Below are positions 1 to 5,499 of a stretch of DNA of 6,467 nt, in pieces (position 1 is the first letter of the stretch; the number at the start of each line of letters is the position of its first letter). The position numbers and the translations under genes were made by a program. The notes beneath the pieces were generated by a model that made no database searches, was not told the DNA's origin, and was given only the letters and a program-made list of their open reading frames with translations. Source of the stretch: Clostridiaceae bacterium (GTDB lineage Bacteria; Bacillota; Clostridia; Oscillospirales; Acutalibacteraceae); contig JAEDIL010000098.1 of NCBI GenBank assembly GCA_016292455.1, positions 1 to 6,467 on the forward strand, in the 5' to 3' direction.

Positions 1-201
1 GACCTGTATAACGACAGCCAACTCGACGAGGCCACAATGAACATCCTCAACATCCGCACCTACTACGAGTCGATGTGGCTCGAAAGGGGACTGAACATCA
101 GATATATGAAGTTCAGGCTACCCAAAGACGGAGAACTCTCTGAGCCGGAAGTGGATATTGAGTTTGACAACTACAGGAGCTATCATCGTCCCGGAAGATA
201 G
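1..201 (+). CDS. trmB: tRNA (guanine-46-N7)-methyltransferase, C-terminal fragment (5' end outside window)
   Basis: An open frame enters from the left edge and stops at TAG 199-201, leaving 66 residues. TrmB uses S-adenosylmethionine to methylate N7 of G46 in the variable loop of tRNA. The visible piece carries a T-x-Y-E motif (TYYE, residues 20-23), matching the conserved C-terminal TxxE motif of TrmB. It is followed by WLERGLNIRYMKF and an acidic EPEVDIEFDNYRSYHR tail. This extended tail is, from memory, typical of Bacteroidetes TrmB rather than Firmicute TrmB. The catalytic Rossmann part lies outside the window. A strong hairpin follows about 40 bases after the stop, and the next gene is convergent. 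The family call rests on a short C-terminal stretch, so it is good but not certain. The phylum differs from that of the genes beyond 540. Confidence 0.68.
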   Translation, partial: DLYNDSQLDEATMNILNIRTYYESMWLERGLNIRYMKFRLPKDGELSEPEVDIEFDNYRSYHRPGR

Positions 202-243
202 CATTGCCCCAAATGACATCAGCGACAACAATTATCGTATCAT

Positions 244-290
244 AACGATAGAGGAGGAATGGGCTTCCATTCCTCCTCTATCGTTTCTAT
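244..290. terminator. Long perfect hairpin between convergent genes, probable shared terminator
   Basis: Arms 244-262 and 267-285 pair perfectly over 19 bp (left arm AACGATAGAGGAGGAATGG) around a 4-base loop GCTT. The hairpin lies between the trmB stop at 201 and the convergent transporter stop at 311, where a bidirectional terminator is expected. The T-run after the stem is short and interrupted (TTTCTAT), so it is not a textbook Firmicute terminator. Long stems with weak U-tracts are plausible for the Bacteroidetes-like DNA of this section. Confidence 0.7.
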
Positions 291-310
291 ATTCTCATGA
301 AAAGCTCCGC

Positions 311-541
311 TTAATCCTTCGTTGCCCTTATGAAATATGCAATGAGGAGGATGTATGCCACAAGGGAGCACAGCTCCGAGAGTGGGTTTACCCACCACGT
401 CTCTGCTACGGAGAACTCCACACCACCAAATTTCAGCAGCGCGCTTACTACTCCCATGAGGGCACCACCCGCAATAAAGCCGCTTGCTATGAGCGTGCCC
501 TTCTCACCACGTGCATTATTCACACTCTTGTCCTTGCTGTG
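311..541 (-). CDS. OPT-family oligopeptide transporter, C-terminal fragment (5' part missing at the junction)
   Basis: Read leftwards, the frame from about 541 to the TAA at 311-313 encodes about 76 residues. It holds a cytoplasmic-looking stretch (KDKSVNNARGEKGT), a glycine-rich segment LIASGFIAGGALMGVVSALL, and a final hydrophobic helix (LCSLVAYILLIAYFI) ending IRATKD. The pattern (R)G-x-x-L-I-A-S-G-x-I-A-G-x-A-L-M-G is characteristic of the C-terminal region of OPT (oligopeptide/metal-chelate) transporters, which are integral membrane proteins of 600 or more residues. Nearly all of the protein is absent. The frame formally stays open to an ATG at 563-565, but the residues beyond about 541 (MQHSFSHSH) come from the neighbouring radical SAM DNA in another frame and are not transporter sequence. 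The gene converges on trmB across the hairpin. The family call is moderately sure; truncation by the junction is clear. Confidence 0.62.
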   Translation of the reverse strand, partial: HSKDKSVNNARGEKGTLIASGFIAGGALMGVVSALLKFGGVEFSVAETWWVNPLSELCSLVAYILLIAYFIRATKD

Positions 542-888
542 AGAATGAGAAAAGGAATGTTGCACTTATATTTGTCTCTGTTGGCTCTGACCGCCTTTGT
601 TCCGTTGACACCGGCGCCGAGTCCCATTGCCAGAATCATCTTTTTGAGAACTCCGCGGTCAAGGTCATTCAGAAGATTCATTGCAAAATCATAGTAAACG
701 CCCTTTCCGCTTTTAACGACCTTTTTCATAGCTTCGAGGTTCTTTTTCGGAAAGATATTACCGACAAATCTTTCAGCAATATTCAGAAGTTTCAGGATAT
801 TTTCCTGCGGGTTTTTGTCAACGAATTTAAGAAGAGTCGAAAGTGCGACTCCGGTAAGCTTGCGTTGAGTCTTTTCTTTTCTGGTCAT
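520..888 (-). CDS. Radical SAM protein, N-terminal fragment truncated at the junction
   Basis: The start is ATG 886-888, preceded by GAGGTG (894-899) with 5 bases of spacing. An in-frame ATG at 901-903 has no such site. The frame stops at TGA 520-522 after 122 codons, of which about 116 look native. The N-terminal ~85 residues are helical and lysine-rich (a DKNPQENILKLLNIAERF stretch at about 24-41). They lead into MGLGAGVNGTKAVRANRDK (88-106) and KYKCNIPFLIL (106-116). In clostridial radical SAM proteins of this type, the next residues are normally a strand and the CxxxCxxC loop that binds the [4Fe-4S] cluster and S-adenosylmethionine. Here that core, and so all catalytic capacity, is missing. 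The last residues TARTRV are read from the foreign DNA. The substrate of the intact family is unknown to me. The gene has its own promoter and diverges from the VTT/mntP unit. Confidence 0.66.
   Translation of the reverse strand: MTRKEKTQRKLTGVALSTLLKFVDKNPQENILKLLNIAERFVGNIFPKKNLEAMKKVVKSGKGVYYDFAMNLLNDLDRGVLKKMILAMGLGAGVNGTKAVRANRDKYKCNIPFLILTARTRV
523..550. other. Chimeric junction between Bacteroidetes-like and Clostridia-like DNA
   Basis: Two minus-strand genes overlap here in different frames, and each loses its family resemblance on opposite sides of about 538-543. Coming from the right, the radical SAM frame is convincing through NIPFLIL (codons 541-561) and then reads TARTRV and stops. 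Coming from the left, the transporter frame is convincing from about SKDKS (524-538) onward and meaningless before it. Neither gene has its other half in the window. No insertion sequence, tRNA or repeat marks the breakpoint. The exact base cannot be fixed from the sequence alone. Confidence 0.7.
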
Positions 889-906
889 CTTTTCACCTCG
901 CAAAAA

Positions 907-918
907 TACTATTTAGTA
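907..918. promoter_or_regulatory. Palindrome next to the -10 box, candidate repressor operator
   Basis: TACTATTTAGTA consists of 5-bp arms TACTA/TAGTA around two bases. It abuts the -10 box of the radical SAM promoter, covering the expected transcription start. A dimeric repressor such as a TetR-type protein could bind here. Short AT-rich palindromes also occur by chance, and no regulator gene is in the window, so this is inference from position only. Confidence 0.3.
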
Positions 919-946
919 GTGTAACACATCGGCAATAAATTGTCTA
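918..946 (-). promoter_or_regulatory. Sigma-A-type promoter of the radical SAM gene
   Basis: On the minus strand, a -35 box TAGACA (941-946) and a -10 box TACACT (918-923) are separated by exactly 17 bases. The start codon at 888 lies about 30 bases downstream of the -10 box, with the ribosome binding site at 894-899 in between. Each box has one mismatch to TTGACA and to TATAAT-like consensus at key positions, which is reasonable for a regulated promoter. Confidence 0.6.
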
Positions 947-1073
947 TTCTTTTAATCGACTAAAATCGCCCCTGAAGAAAGCAAAATTCAAGTCATTTTA
1001 CCCATATTTTTAAGAATACCTCCGCTCAGATGAAGTCCGTCAGGCATAAAACGGGAAACCAGCTTCTTTTTCC

Positions 1074-1102
1074 TTGCAATCACAGACAGTTTATTATATA
1101 CT
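1074..1102 (+). promoter_or_regulatory. Sigma-A-type promoter of the VTT protein-mntP unit
   Basis: A -35 box TTGCAA (1074-1079) and a -10 box TATACT (1097-1102) are 17 bases apart. Transcription would start near 1109, leaving a leader of about 66 bases before the ATG at 1175. The leader contains GATAATCATT (1115-1124), resembling half of a Fur-type box, but the other half is poor. No conserved yybP-ykoY manganese riboswitch core is recognisable in this leader. The rest of the intergenic stretch 889-1174 holds only the divergent radical SAM promoter and no convincing gene. Confidence 0.65.
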
Positions 1103-1174
1103 AAGTATTCAACCGATAATCATTGTTTATAATTCAACAGTGTTTTTCAACGAAAAACCCAAGGAGTGCCGTTT

Positions 1175-1939
1175 ATGCCGAAAATCAACAAAAGAACACG
1201 CGATACACTGCTTGCTTTTCTGAGGGCGACTGTTGCAATGGCAATTTTCGTCGTTGCTGTAATCAATTATGAAAAGCTCAAAAACATTGACGTGCGCGCA
1301 ATCGTTGCCGCCTCTTCCGGCATGGCGGTTGCCGTTGGCGCAATCCTTGGCGTGTATCTTGTCAAGTCGGTGCTTTTCATCATTCCCGCCTCTCTCATCT
1401 ACATTTCCGTGGGAATGGCTTTTCCTGCCGGGACAGCGATTCTGATAAACTTCGGCGGAATTGTGCTTGAAGTTTTCGTAACCTATTTTCTGGGCGTTTT
1501 CCTCGGCGGTGATTATGTGAACACCCTGCTTTCAAAAAACAAGGCAGGCAGAAAAATCCTTGAAAAAAAGTTCAACGACAGCTTTCCGATTCTTCTCGGA
1601 ATCCGTTTTCTGCCGGTTTTTCCGATCGACTTTGTTTCGCTTTTCTGGGGCGCTTCAAAATGTGGGTTCGGAAAATACTTTTTTGCTTCAATACTCGGAA
1701 TAATGCCGCGCGTTATTCTTTTCACAATTCTCGGCGACGGAATTTATGATTACATTCCGATTCACCTGCTTGTCAGACTGATAATTGCTGCAATCCCCGT
1801 GGGAGTTGCCGTCTATCTTGTCAGGCACTTTATAAAACAATCAAAGACAGCCGGAACCGATGCGGCGAAGAATAATGCCGGCGCCGGTACCTGTGCCGGA
1901 AACATTGAAAACGAGGGAACTGAAAATGAGCCTGTATGA
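1175..1939 (+). CDS. VTT-domain (TVP38/TMEM64, DedA-like) membrane protein
   Basis: This is a 254-residue integral membrane protein. The start is ATG 1175-1177 with AAGGAG (1161-1166) 8 bases upstream; an in-frame GTG at 1166 lies inside that site and is rejected. Hydrophobic segments fall near residues 11-30, 45-82 (probably two), 85-110, 139-160, 167-187 and 199-218. The VTT hallmark is clear: RFLPVFP at 144-150, then a conserved FWGAS and G-I-M-P at 175-178 before the next helix, with GGDY at 111-114 near the re-entrant region. Relatives act in membrane lipid or ion homeostasis, and some members of the wider superfamily are lipid scramblases or polyprenyl-phosphate flippases; the substrate here cannot be told. 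The tail (about 225-254) is hydrophilic and rich in Ala, Gly, Asn and Glu. The last 14 bases overlap the start of mntP, so the two are probably translationally coupled. The family call is confident; the function is open. Confidence 0.85.
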   Translation: MPKINKRTRDTLLAFLRATVAMAIFVVAVINYEKLKNIDVRAIVAASSGMAVAVGAILGVYLVKSVLFIIPASLIYISVGMAFPAGTAILINFGGIVLEVFVTYFLGVFLGGDYVNTLLSKNKAGRKILEKKFNDSFPILLGIRFLPVFPIDFVSLFWGASKCGFGKYFFASILGIMPRVILFTILGDGIYDYIPIHLLVRLIIAAIPVGVAVYLVRHFIKQSKTAGTDAAKNNAGAGTCAGNIENEGTENEPV

Positions 1940-2501
1940 ATTATTCATTGTTGCCGTCGGCCTTTCAATGGACGCTTTTTCCGTTGCAATCTGCAAAGGT
2001 CTTTCAACCCAAAAGCTTCAGGGAAAGCATTATTTCCTTGTCGGTGCATGGTTCGGAGGCTTTCAGGCTCTGATGCCGGCAATCGGCTTTCTTCTCGGCA
2101 GCACTTTCAGCGATAAAATCAACGCTTTTGACCATTGGATAGCGTTCATTCTGCTCGTTCTCATCGGTTCAAATATGCTCAGGGAAGCTTTTTCAAAAGA
2201 CGATGAAGACGAAAGCAAAGCTGACGGAAAACCGTTCGGGTTCAGAAGCATGCTCCTTCTTGCCCTCGCAACAAGCATTGACGCACTCGCTGTCGGCGTT
2301 TCGTTTGCCCTGCTTGATGACGTCAACATTACTGCGGCTGTTCTTTTCATCGGAGTTGTGACCTTCTCCCTTTCTGCGGTCGGTCTCAAAGTCGGCAATG
2401 TTTTCGGTCTTAAATATAAGCAAAAAGCCGAAATTGTCGGCGGACTCATTCTGATCGTCATGGGCACAAAAATTCTGATTGAGCACCTGTTCTTTCAGTA
2501 A
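1926..2501 (+). CDS. mntP: Manganese efflux pump MntP
   Basis: MntP exports Mn(II) across the cytoplasmic membrane and protects against manganese excess. The product has 191 residues, the usual family length, with six predicted membrane helices. It shows the internal duplication of the family: GLSMDAFSVAICKG at 12-25 and ATSIDALAVGVSFAL at 115-129. These include the conserved membrane aspartates D16 and D119 implied in metal transport. A charged cytoplasmic loop, KDDEDESKAD (91-100), separates the halves. ATG 1926-1928 is chosen because GAGGGA (1913-1918) lies 7 bases upstream and the N-terminus then matches the family. The longer in-frame extension to 1860 runs within the preceding gene. The gene overlaps the VTT protein gene and is followed at once by a terminator, so it is last in a two-gene operon. 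Confidence 0.95.
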   Translation: MSLYELFIVAVGLSMDAFSVAICKGLSTQKLQGKHYFLVGAWFGGFQALMPAIGFLLGSTFSDKINAFDHWIAFILLVLIGSNMLREAFSKDDEDESKADGKPFGFRSMLLLALATSIDALAVGVSFALLDDVNITAAVLFIGVVTFSLSAVGLKVGNVFGLKYKQKAEIVGGLILIVMGTKILIEHLFFQ

Positions 2502-2506
2502 TACTG

Positions 2507-2535
2507 CGGCGGCGCAAAAAAAGCCGCCGTTTTTT
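2507..2535 (+). terminator. Intrinsic terminator after mntP
   Basis: A GC-only 7-bp stem (CGGCGGC 2507-2513 with GCCGCCG 2523-2529) closes a 9-base A-rich loop and is followed directly by six T (2530-2535). It begins five bases after the mntP stop and separates the mntP unit from the SRP RNA promoter. Confidence 0.93.
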
Positions 2536-2555
2536 AATTATTGCTTTCAAAAGAC

Positions 2556-2584
2556 TTGATTTTATTGTCCTTTTGTATTATAAT
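2556..2584 (+). promoter_or_regulatory. Strong sigma-A promoter of the SRP RNA (and probably dnaX)
   Basis: A -35 box TTGATT (2556-2561) and a perfect -10 box TATAAT (2579-2584) are 17 bases apart. Transcription should begin near 2591. That is about 27 bases before the paired body of the SRP RNA, so the primary transcript is probably trimmed at its 5' end. No other good promoter lies before dnaX, so read-through may feed the dnaX operon. Confidence 0.85.
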
Positions 2585-2617
2585 GTTTCAGCTATGGTTG
2601 ATGACAGTTTCAACATT

Positions 2618-2772
2618 GGGCAAGATACTTTAATTTGGTCATGCGGCTGCGGGTCCTGTGCGACGGGATACCGCGAACCATGTCAGGCGGGGAACCGAGC
2701 AGCATTAAGCGGGAATACCGTGCGACACAGTAAGGCCTGCAACTGCATGACCAAGCGAATGTGTCTTGTCCG
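2618..2772 (+). ncRNA. ffs: Signal recognition particle RNA (4.5S/scRNA type)
   Basis: This is the RNA core of the SRP, which binds Ffh and targets ribosomes making membrane proteins to the membrane. The apical Ffh-binding hairpin is diagnostic: GTCAGG, a 3-bp stem CGG/CCG (2688-2690 with 2695-2697), a GGAA tetraloop (2691-2694), then AGCAGC (2698-2703). Compared with E. coli GTCAGG-TCC-GGAA-GGA-AGCAGC the stem bases have covaried. The molecule folds into one long hairpin: 2635-2644 pairs with 2745-2754 (TTGGTCATGC/GCATGACCAA), and outside it 2618-2628 pairs with 2761-2771 with two G-U pairs. A T-run at 2773-2777 follows the outer stem and may end the transcript. I see no two-hairpin Alu head like that of the large Bacillus RNA. 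The ends are inferred from pairing. The position just before dnaX is the classic Firmicute arrangement. Confidence 0.92.
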
Positions 2773-2798
2773 TTTTTCATAGAAAGGAGTGAAAAGGA

Positions 2799-4496
2799 AT
2801 GTATCAGGTGCTTTACCGGAAATACCGACCGAAGGTCTTTTCAGACGTTGTCGGTCAGGATCATATTACACGCACACTTGAAAGCGAGGTTCAGAAAGGC
2901 AAGCTTTCTCACGCCTACCTTTTCACAGGTTCCCGAGGAACAGGAAAAACCACCTGCGCCAAAATCCTGGCCAAAGCGGTCAACTGCCTCAACCCTCAGA
3001 ACGGCAATCCCTGCAACGAATGTGAGGTCTGCCGGAGAATTGACTCCGGCGCAAATCTTGACGTTGTTGAAATTGACGCCGCAAGCAACAACGGCGTTGA
3101 CAACATCCGCGACATCCGCGATGAATCCGGCTTTGCTCCGGCGGAATGCCGTTTCCGCGTATATATCATTGACGAGGTGCACATGCTCTCAATCGGTGCG
3201 TTCAATGCGCTTCTAAAAACGCTTGAAGAACCGCCCGGACATGTTATGTTCATTCTTGCAACAACAGAAGTCCACAAGCTTCCGGTTACAATTCTTTCCC
3301 GCTGTCAACGCTTTGATTTCAGGCGCGTTGACGTCAAAGATATGCTCAGAAGAATGAACTTCATTGCCGAAACCGAAGGCTTTACCCTTGACGAGGACGC
3401 AGCAGTCCTCATAGCAAGACTTGCTGACGGCGGAATGCGCGACGCGCTCTCCACACTCGACCAATGCATTTCGGTTGACAGCCACGTCACAACCGATGTC
3501 GTCTGCTCCGTTGCCGGAATTGCAGGAAAGGACCACCTTTTCTCCCTTGCTCAAAACATTGCGGAAAACAATTCCGCCGCCGCGGTTGAAAAGCTCAGTG
3601 AGCTTTATGCCGCTTCCTGCGACATGGAAAGACTTTGCGCCGATCTCACGTCTCATTTCAGGAATCTGATGATTGTCAAGACCGTTAAGAATGCCGAAAA
3701 CATTCTTGTCTGCACTTCTCAGGAGCTTGAAAGCTACAAGTCGCAAAGCGCACTTTTCACCCTTGAGGGCATTCTTTATTCCATAGACCTTCTTCAAAAC
3801 GCGTCCGCCGAGCTGAAACGTTCGGTCAACCGTCGCATTGAAATGGAAATGACGCTTCTGCGCCTCGCTTCGCCCTCGCTTGGAAGCAGCAATGCCGCTC
3901 TTCTCAGACGTATTGCCGCATTGGAGCTGGCGCTAAAAAGCGGCTCATTTGTACCTCAGAGCCTACCCTCACAGCCGCCGGCAGAAAAGCTGCCGGAAGC
4001 AGACGGATCCGGACGCACAGAAAGCGAAAAAACTTCTGAGGTTACACCGCCGTTCACTGTTGCTGCTCCACCTGCTGCCGAAACCGAACAGCCGTCCCTT
4101 TCCTTTGAGGAACCCGCAGCGGCAAAGGATGCGCCCACTGAGCCTGTTTCTGACTCAGACGGTCTTTCTCCCTTTGCGGACTGGCCTCAGGTGCTTAATG
4201 AGCTTATGCAGATAAATCCTCCGCTCTGGGGTGTTCTGAACAATTCAACGGCGTTTGAAAACGGTGAATTTATCCTCATCAGGAGCGACAACCCGACCGT
4301 TCCGTCTTTCATAAAGACCGGAACAAACGGCAGGGACGTCAAGGAAGCGATTTTCCGCGCAACCGGCAAAAAATACCGGCTCGGAATCTACAACCCGAAG
4401 CCGGCGCAGGATTCCCCTGCCGAAAAACAGCGTGACCCGCTTGAAGACCTTGTGAAAAAAGCGCGCGGTCTCGGCGTGAATGTTAGTGTTGAATAA
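2799..4496 (+). CDS. dnaX: DNA polymerase III subunit tau/gamma
   Basis: DnaX is the ATPase motor of the clamp loader, which places the sliding clamp on DNA; the long tau form also links polymerase and helicase. The product has 565 residues. The start ATG has AAGGAG (2784-2789) 9 bases upstream. AAA+ features in order are Walker A GSRGTGKTT (44-52), zinc-binding cysteines C63, C72, C75 and C78, Walker B with DEVH (125-128), sensor 1 LATTEVHKL (153-161), the arginine-finger motif SRCQRF (167-172) and sensor 2 GGMRDALS (211-218). The collar domain (about 240-370) is followed by a low-complexity Pro/Ala/Glu/Ser linker (about 385-455). A C-terminal domain (about 458-565) is probably the polymerase-contact region. 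An A6 run in the linker may allow a shorter gamma-like product (see separate entry). It is the first protein gene of dnaX-ybaB-recR-smpB. Confidence 0.97.
   Translation: MYQVLYRKYRPKVFSDVVGQDHITRTLESEVQKGKLSHAYLFTGSRGTGKTTCAKILAKAVNCLNPQNGNPCNECEVCRRIDSGANLDVVEIDAASNNGVDNIRDIRDESGFAPAECRFRVYIIDEVHMLSIGAFNALLKTLEEPPGHVMFILATTEVHKLPVTILSRCQRFDFRRVDVKDMLRRMNFIAETEGFTLDEDAAVLIARLADGGMRDALSTLDQCISVDSHVTTDVVCSVAGIAGKDHLFSLAQNIAENNSAAAVEKLSELYAASCDMERLCADLTSHFRNLMIVKTVKNAENILVCTSQELESYKSQSALFTLEGILYSIDLLQNASAELKRSVNRRIEMEMTLLRLASPSLGSSNAALLRRIAALELALKSGSFVPQSLPSQPPAEKLPEADGSGRTESEKTSEVTPPFTVAAPPAAETEQPSLSFEEPAAAKDAPTEPVSDSDGLSPFADWPQVLNELMQINPPLWGVLNNSTAFENGEFILIRSDNPTVPSFIKTGTNGRDVKEAIFRATGKKYRLGIYNPKPAQDSPAEKQRDPLEDLVKKARGLGVNVSVE
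4026..4039 (+). other. Candidate -1 frameshift or slippage spot in dnaX
   Basis: Codons 410-411 read GAA AAA before ACT, giving six A in a row (4027-4032). A -1 slip after codon 411 would add Asn and Phe and meet TGA at 4037-4039, making a 413-residue protein that ends just after the collar domain, like E. coli gamma (431 residues). A perfect 7-bp hairpin (3978-3984 with 3990-3996) lies about 30 bases upstream. However, the A-site codon ACT cannot re-pair after a slip, so this is not a canonical X-XXY-YYZ heptamer. I see neither a Shine-Dalgarno-like stimulator nor a clear downstream stem. Confidence 0.22.
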
Positions 4497-4540
4497 CACA
4501 CAGAATATACAGAAAAGATAAACAAAAGGGGCGATTACTC

Positions 4541-4873
4541 ATGAAAGCAAGAATTCCCGGTATGCAGGGCGGCGGACAGATGAACATGATGAAAAAAATT
4601 CAGGAAATGCAGGCTCAGCTTGAACAGAAGCAGGCTGAAATTGAACAGACTGAGTTTTCAGCCTCAGCCGGCGGCGGAGCAGTTGAAGTTGTTGTTACCG
4701 GCGCTCATGAAGTCAAAAGAATTGACCTCCAACCTGACGTTGTTGACCCCGAAGACATCGAAATGCTCTCCGACCTCATCATTGCCGCAACAAACGAAGC
4801 CATGAGAAAAGCAGAGGACGCAATGGAGCAAGCAATGAGCGCGCTAAAAGGCGGCCTCAATCTCCCGTTCTGA
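4541..4873 (+). CDS. ybaB: YbaB/EbfC family nucleoid-associated protein
   Basis: This is a small DNA-binding protein of 110 residues that forms dimers and coats the nucleoid. The start ATG 4541 has AAGGGG (4526-4531) 9 bases upstream. The N-terminus is Gly/Met-rich (MKARIPGMQGGGQMNMMKK), then a Gln/Glu-rich helix (about 20-40, EMQAQLEQKQAEIEQTEF). The family core follows: AGGGAVEVVVTG (43-54) and VVDPEDIEMLSDLIIAATNEA (67-87). A closing amphipathic helix ends GGLNLPF. Length and layout match B. subtilis YaaK, which has the same neighbours. Later Met codons at 8, 14, 16 and 17 could serve as starts but lack as good a ribosome binding site. The stop overlaps the recR start (TGATG). The exact cellular role of the family is not settled. 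Confidence 0.94.
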   Translation: MKARIPGMQGGGQMNMMKKIQEMQAQLEQKQAEIEQTEFSASAGGGAVEVVVTGAHEVKRIDLQPDVVDPEDIEMLSDLIIAATNEAMRKAEDAMEQAMSALKGGLNLPF

Positions 4874-5475
4874 TGGCATCATACAACGTTGCCTCGCTTT
4901 CGAGGCTGATTGAACAATTTGAACGTATGCCCGGAGTCGGTCACAAAAGCGCCCAGCGAATGGCGTTCTATGTGCTGAAAATGACCGGAGAGCAGGCGGA
5001 GCTTTTTGCTTCAACAATTCTTGACGCTCACAAAAAGATCAGGAAATGCACCTGCTGCTGCAATCTTTCAGAGGAAGAACTGTGCCCCATCTGCAAAAAC
5101 AGCGCACGCGACCAGAGCACAATCTGCGTTGTTGAAGATCCCCGGGACGTAATGGCGTTTGAGCGCACGCACGAATACAACGGACTTTATCATGTGCTCC
5201 ACGGTGTGATTTCCCCGATGAACGGAATAGGTCCGGAAGACATCACCATCAAGGAGCTTATTGCCCGCCTTGCCGACGGAAAAGTTACCGAAGTAATTAT
5301 GGCCACCAACCCCACCGTTGAAGGCGAAGCAACGGCAATGTATATTTCCCGTCTGCTCAAACCGATGGGAATCACAGTTTCGCGCCTTGCATACGGCGTA
5401 CCTGTCGGCGCCGATCTTGAATATGCCGACGAAGTAACGCTTCTCAGGGCGCTTGAAGGCAGACGCAAGCTGTAA
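4873..5475 (+). CDS. recR: Recombination mediator protein RecR
   Basis: RecR works with RecO (and RecF) to load RecA onto SSB-coated single-stranded DNA in gap repair. The product has 200 residues, the usual length. Domains in order are a helix-hairpin-helix at about 10-35 (FERMPGVGHKSAQRMAF), a zinc finger with C59, C62, C71 and C74, a Toprim domain from about 83 (ICVVEDPRDV; EYNGLYHVLHGVISPMNGIGPED; ATNPTVEGEATA), and a conserved C-terminus GADLEYADEVTLLRALEGR. Two further cysteines (C61, C63) sit in the first half of the zinc site, so the exact ligand pair could shift. Its ATG shares one base with the ybaB stop, and upstream there is only a weak purine stretch, so translation is probably coupled to ybaB. 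The conserved ybaB-recR pairing supports both calls. Confidence 0.97.
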   Translation: MASYNVASLSRLIEQFERMPGVGHKSAQRMAFYVLKMTGEQAELFASTILDAHKKIRKCTCCCNLSEEELCPICKNSARDQSTICVVEDPRDVMAFERTHEYNGLYHVLHGVISPMNGIGPEDITIKELIARLADGKVTEVIMATNPTVEGEATAMYISRLLKPMGITVSRLAYGVPVGADLEYADEVTLLRALEGRRKL

Positions 5476-5499
5476 TAACAGAAAACCGAGGTGATCTTC

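Noticed and set aside
158..694. Plus-strand open frame of 178 codons
   Set aside because: It crosses the chimeric junction, is antisense to the transporter and radical SAM genes, and has no family-like features or good ribosome binding site.
511..924. Plus-strand open frame of 137 codons
   Set aside because: It is a mirror of the minus-strand radical SAM gene, which has a recognisable sequence, ribosome binding site and promoter.
1100..1175. yybP-ykoY manganese riboswitch before the mntP unit
   Set aside because: I could not find the conserved core sequences, and the leader is only about 66 bases, too short for this riboswitch.
1860..1925. N-terminal extension of mntP
   Set aside because: The extension lies inside the upstream gene and adds residues not found in MntP; ATG 1926 has GAGGGA at the right distance.
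2573..2782. Plus-strand open frame of 69 codons over the SRP RNA
   Set aside because: It runs through the structured SRP RNA and its cysteine-rich reading is a by-product of that RNA.
3213..3797. Minus-strand open frame of 194 codons inside dnaX
   Set aside because: It is antisense to the AAA+ and collar domains of dnaX and resembles no protein; it is a codon-bias shadow.
3935..3940. A5 run in dnaX (cta aaa agc) as a slippery site
   Set aside because: The run is short, the frame does not fit a slippery heptamer, and nothing supportive surrounds it.
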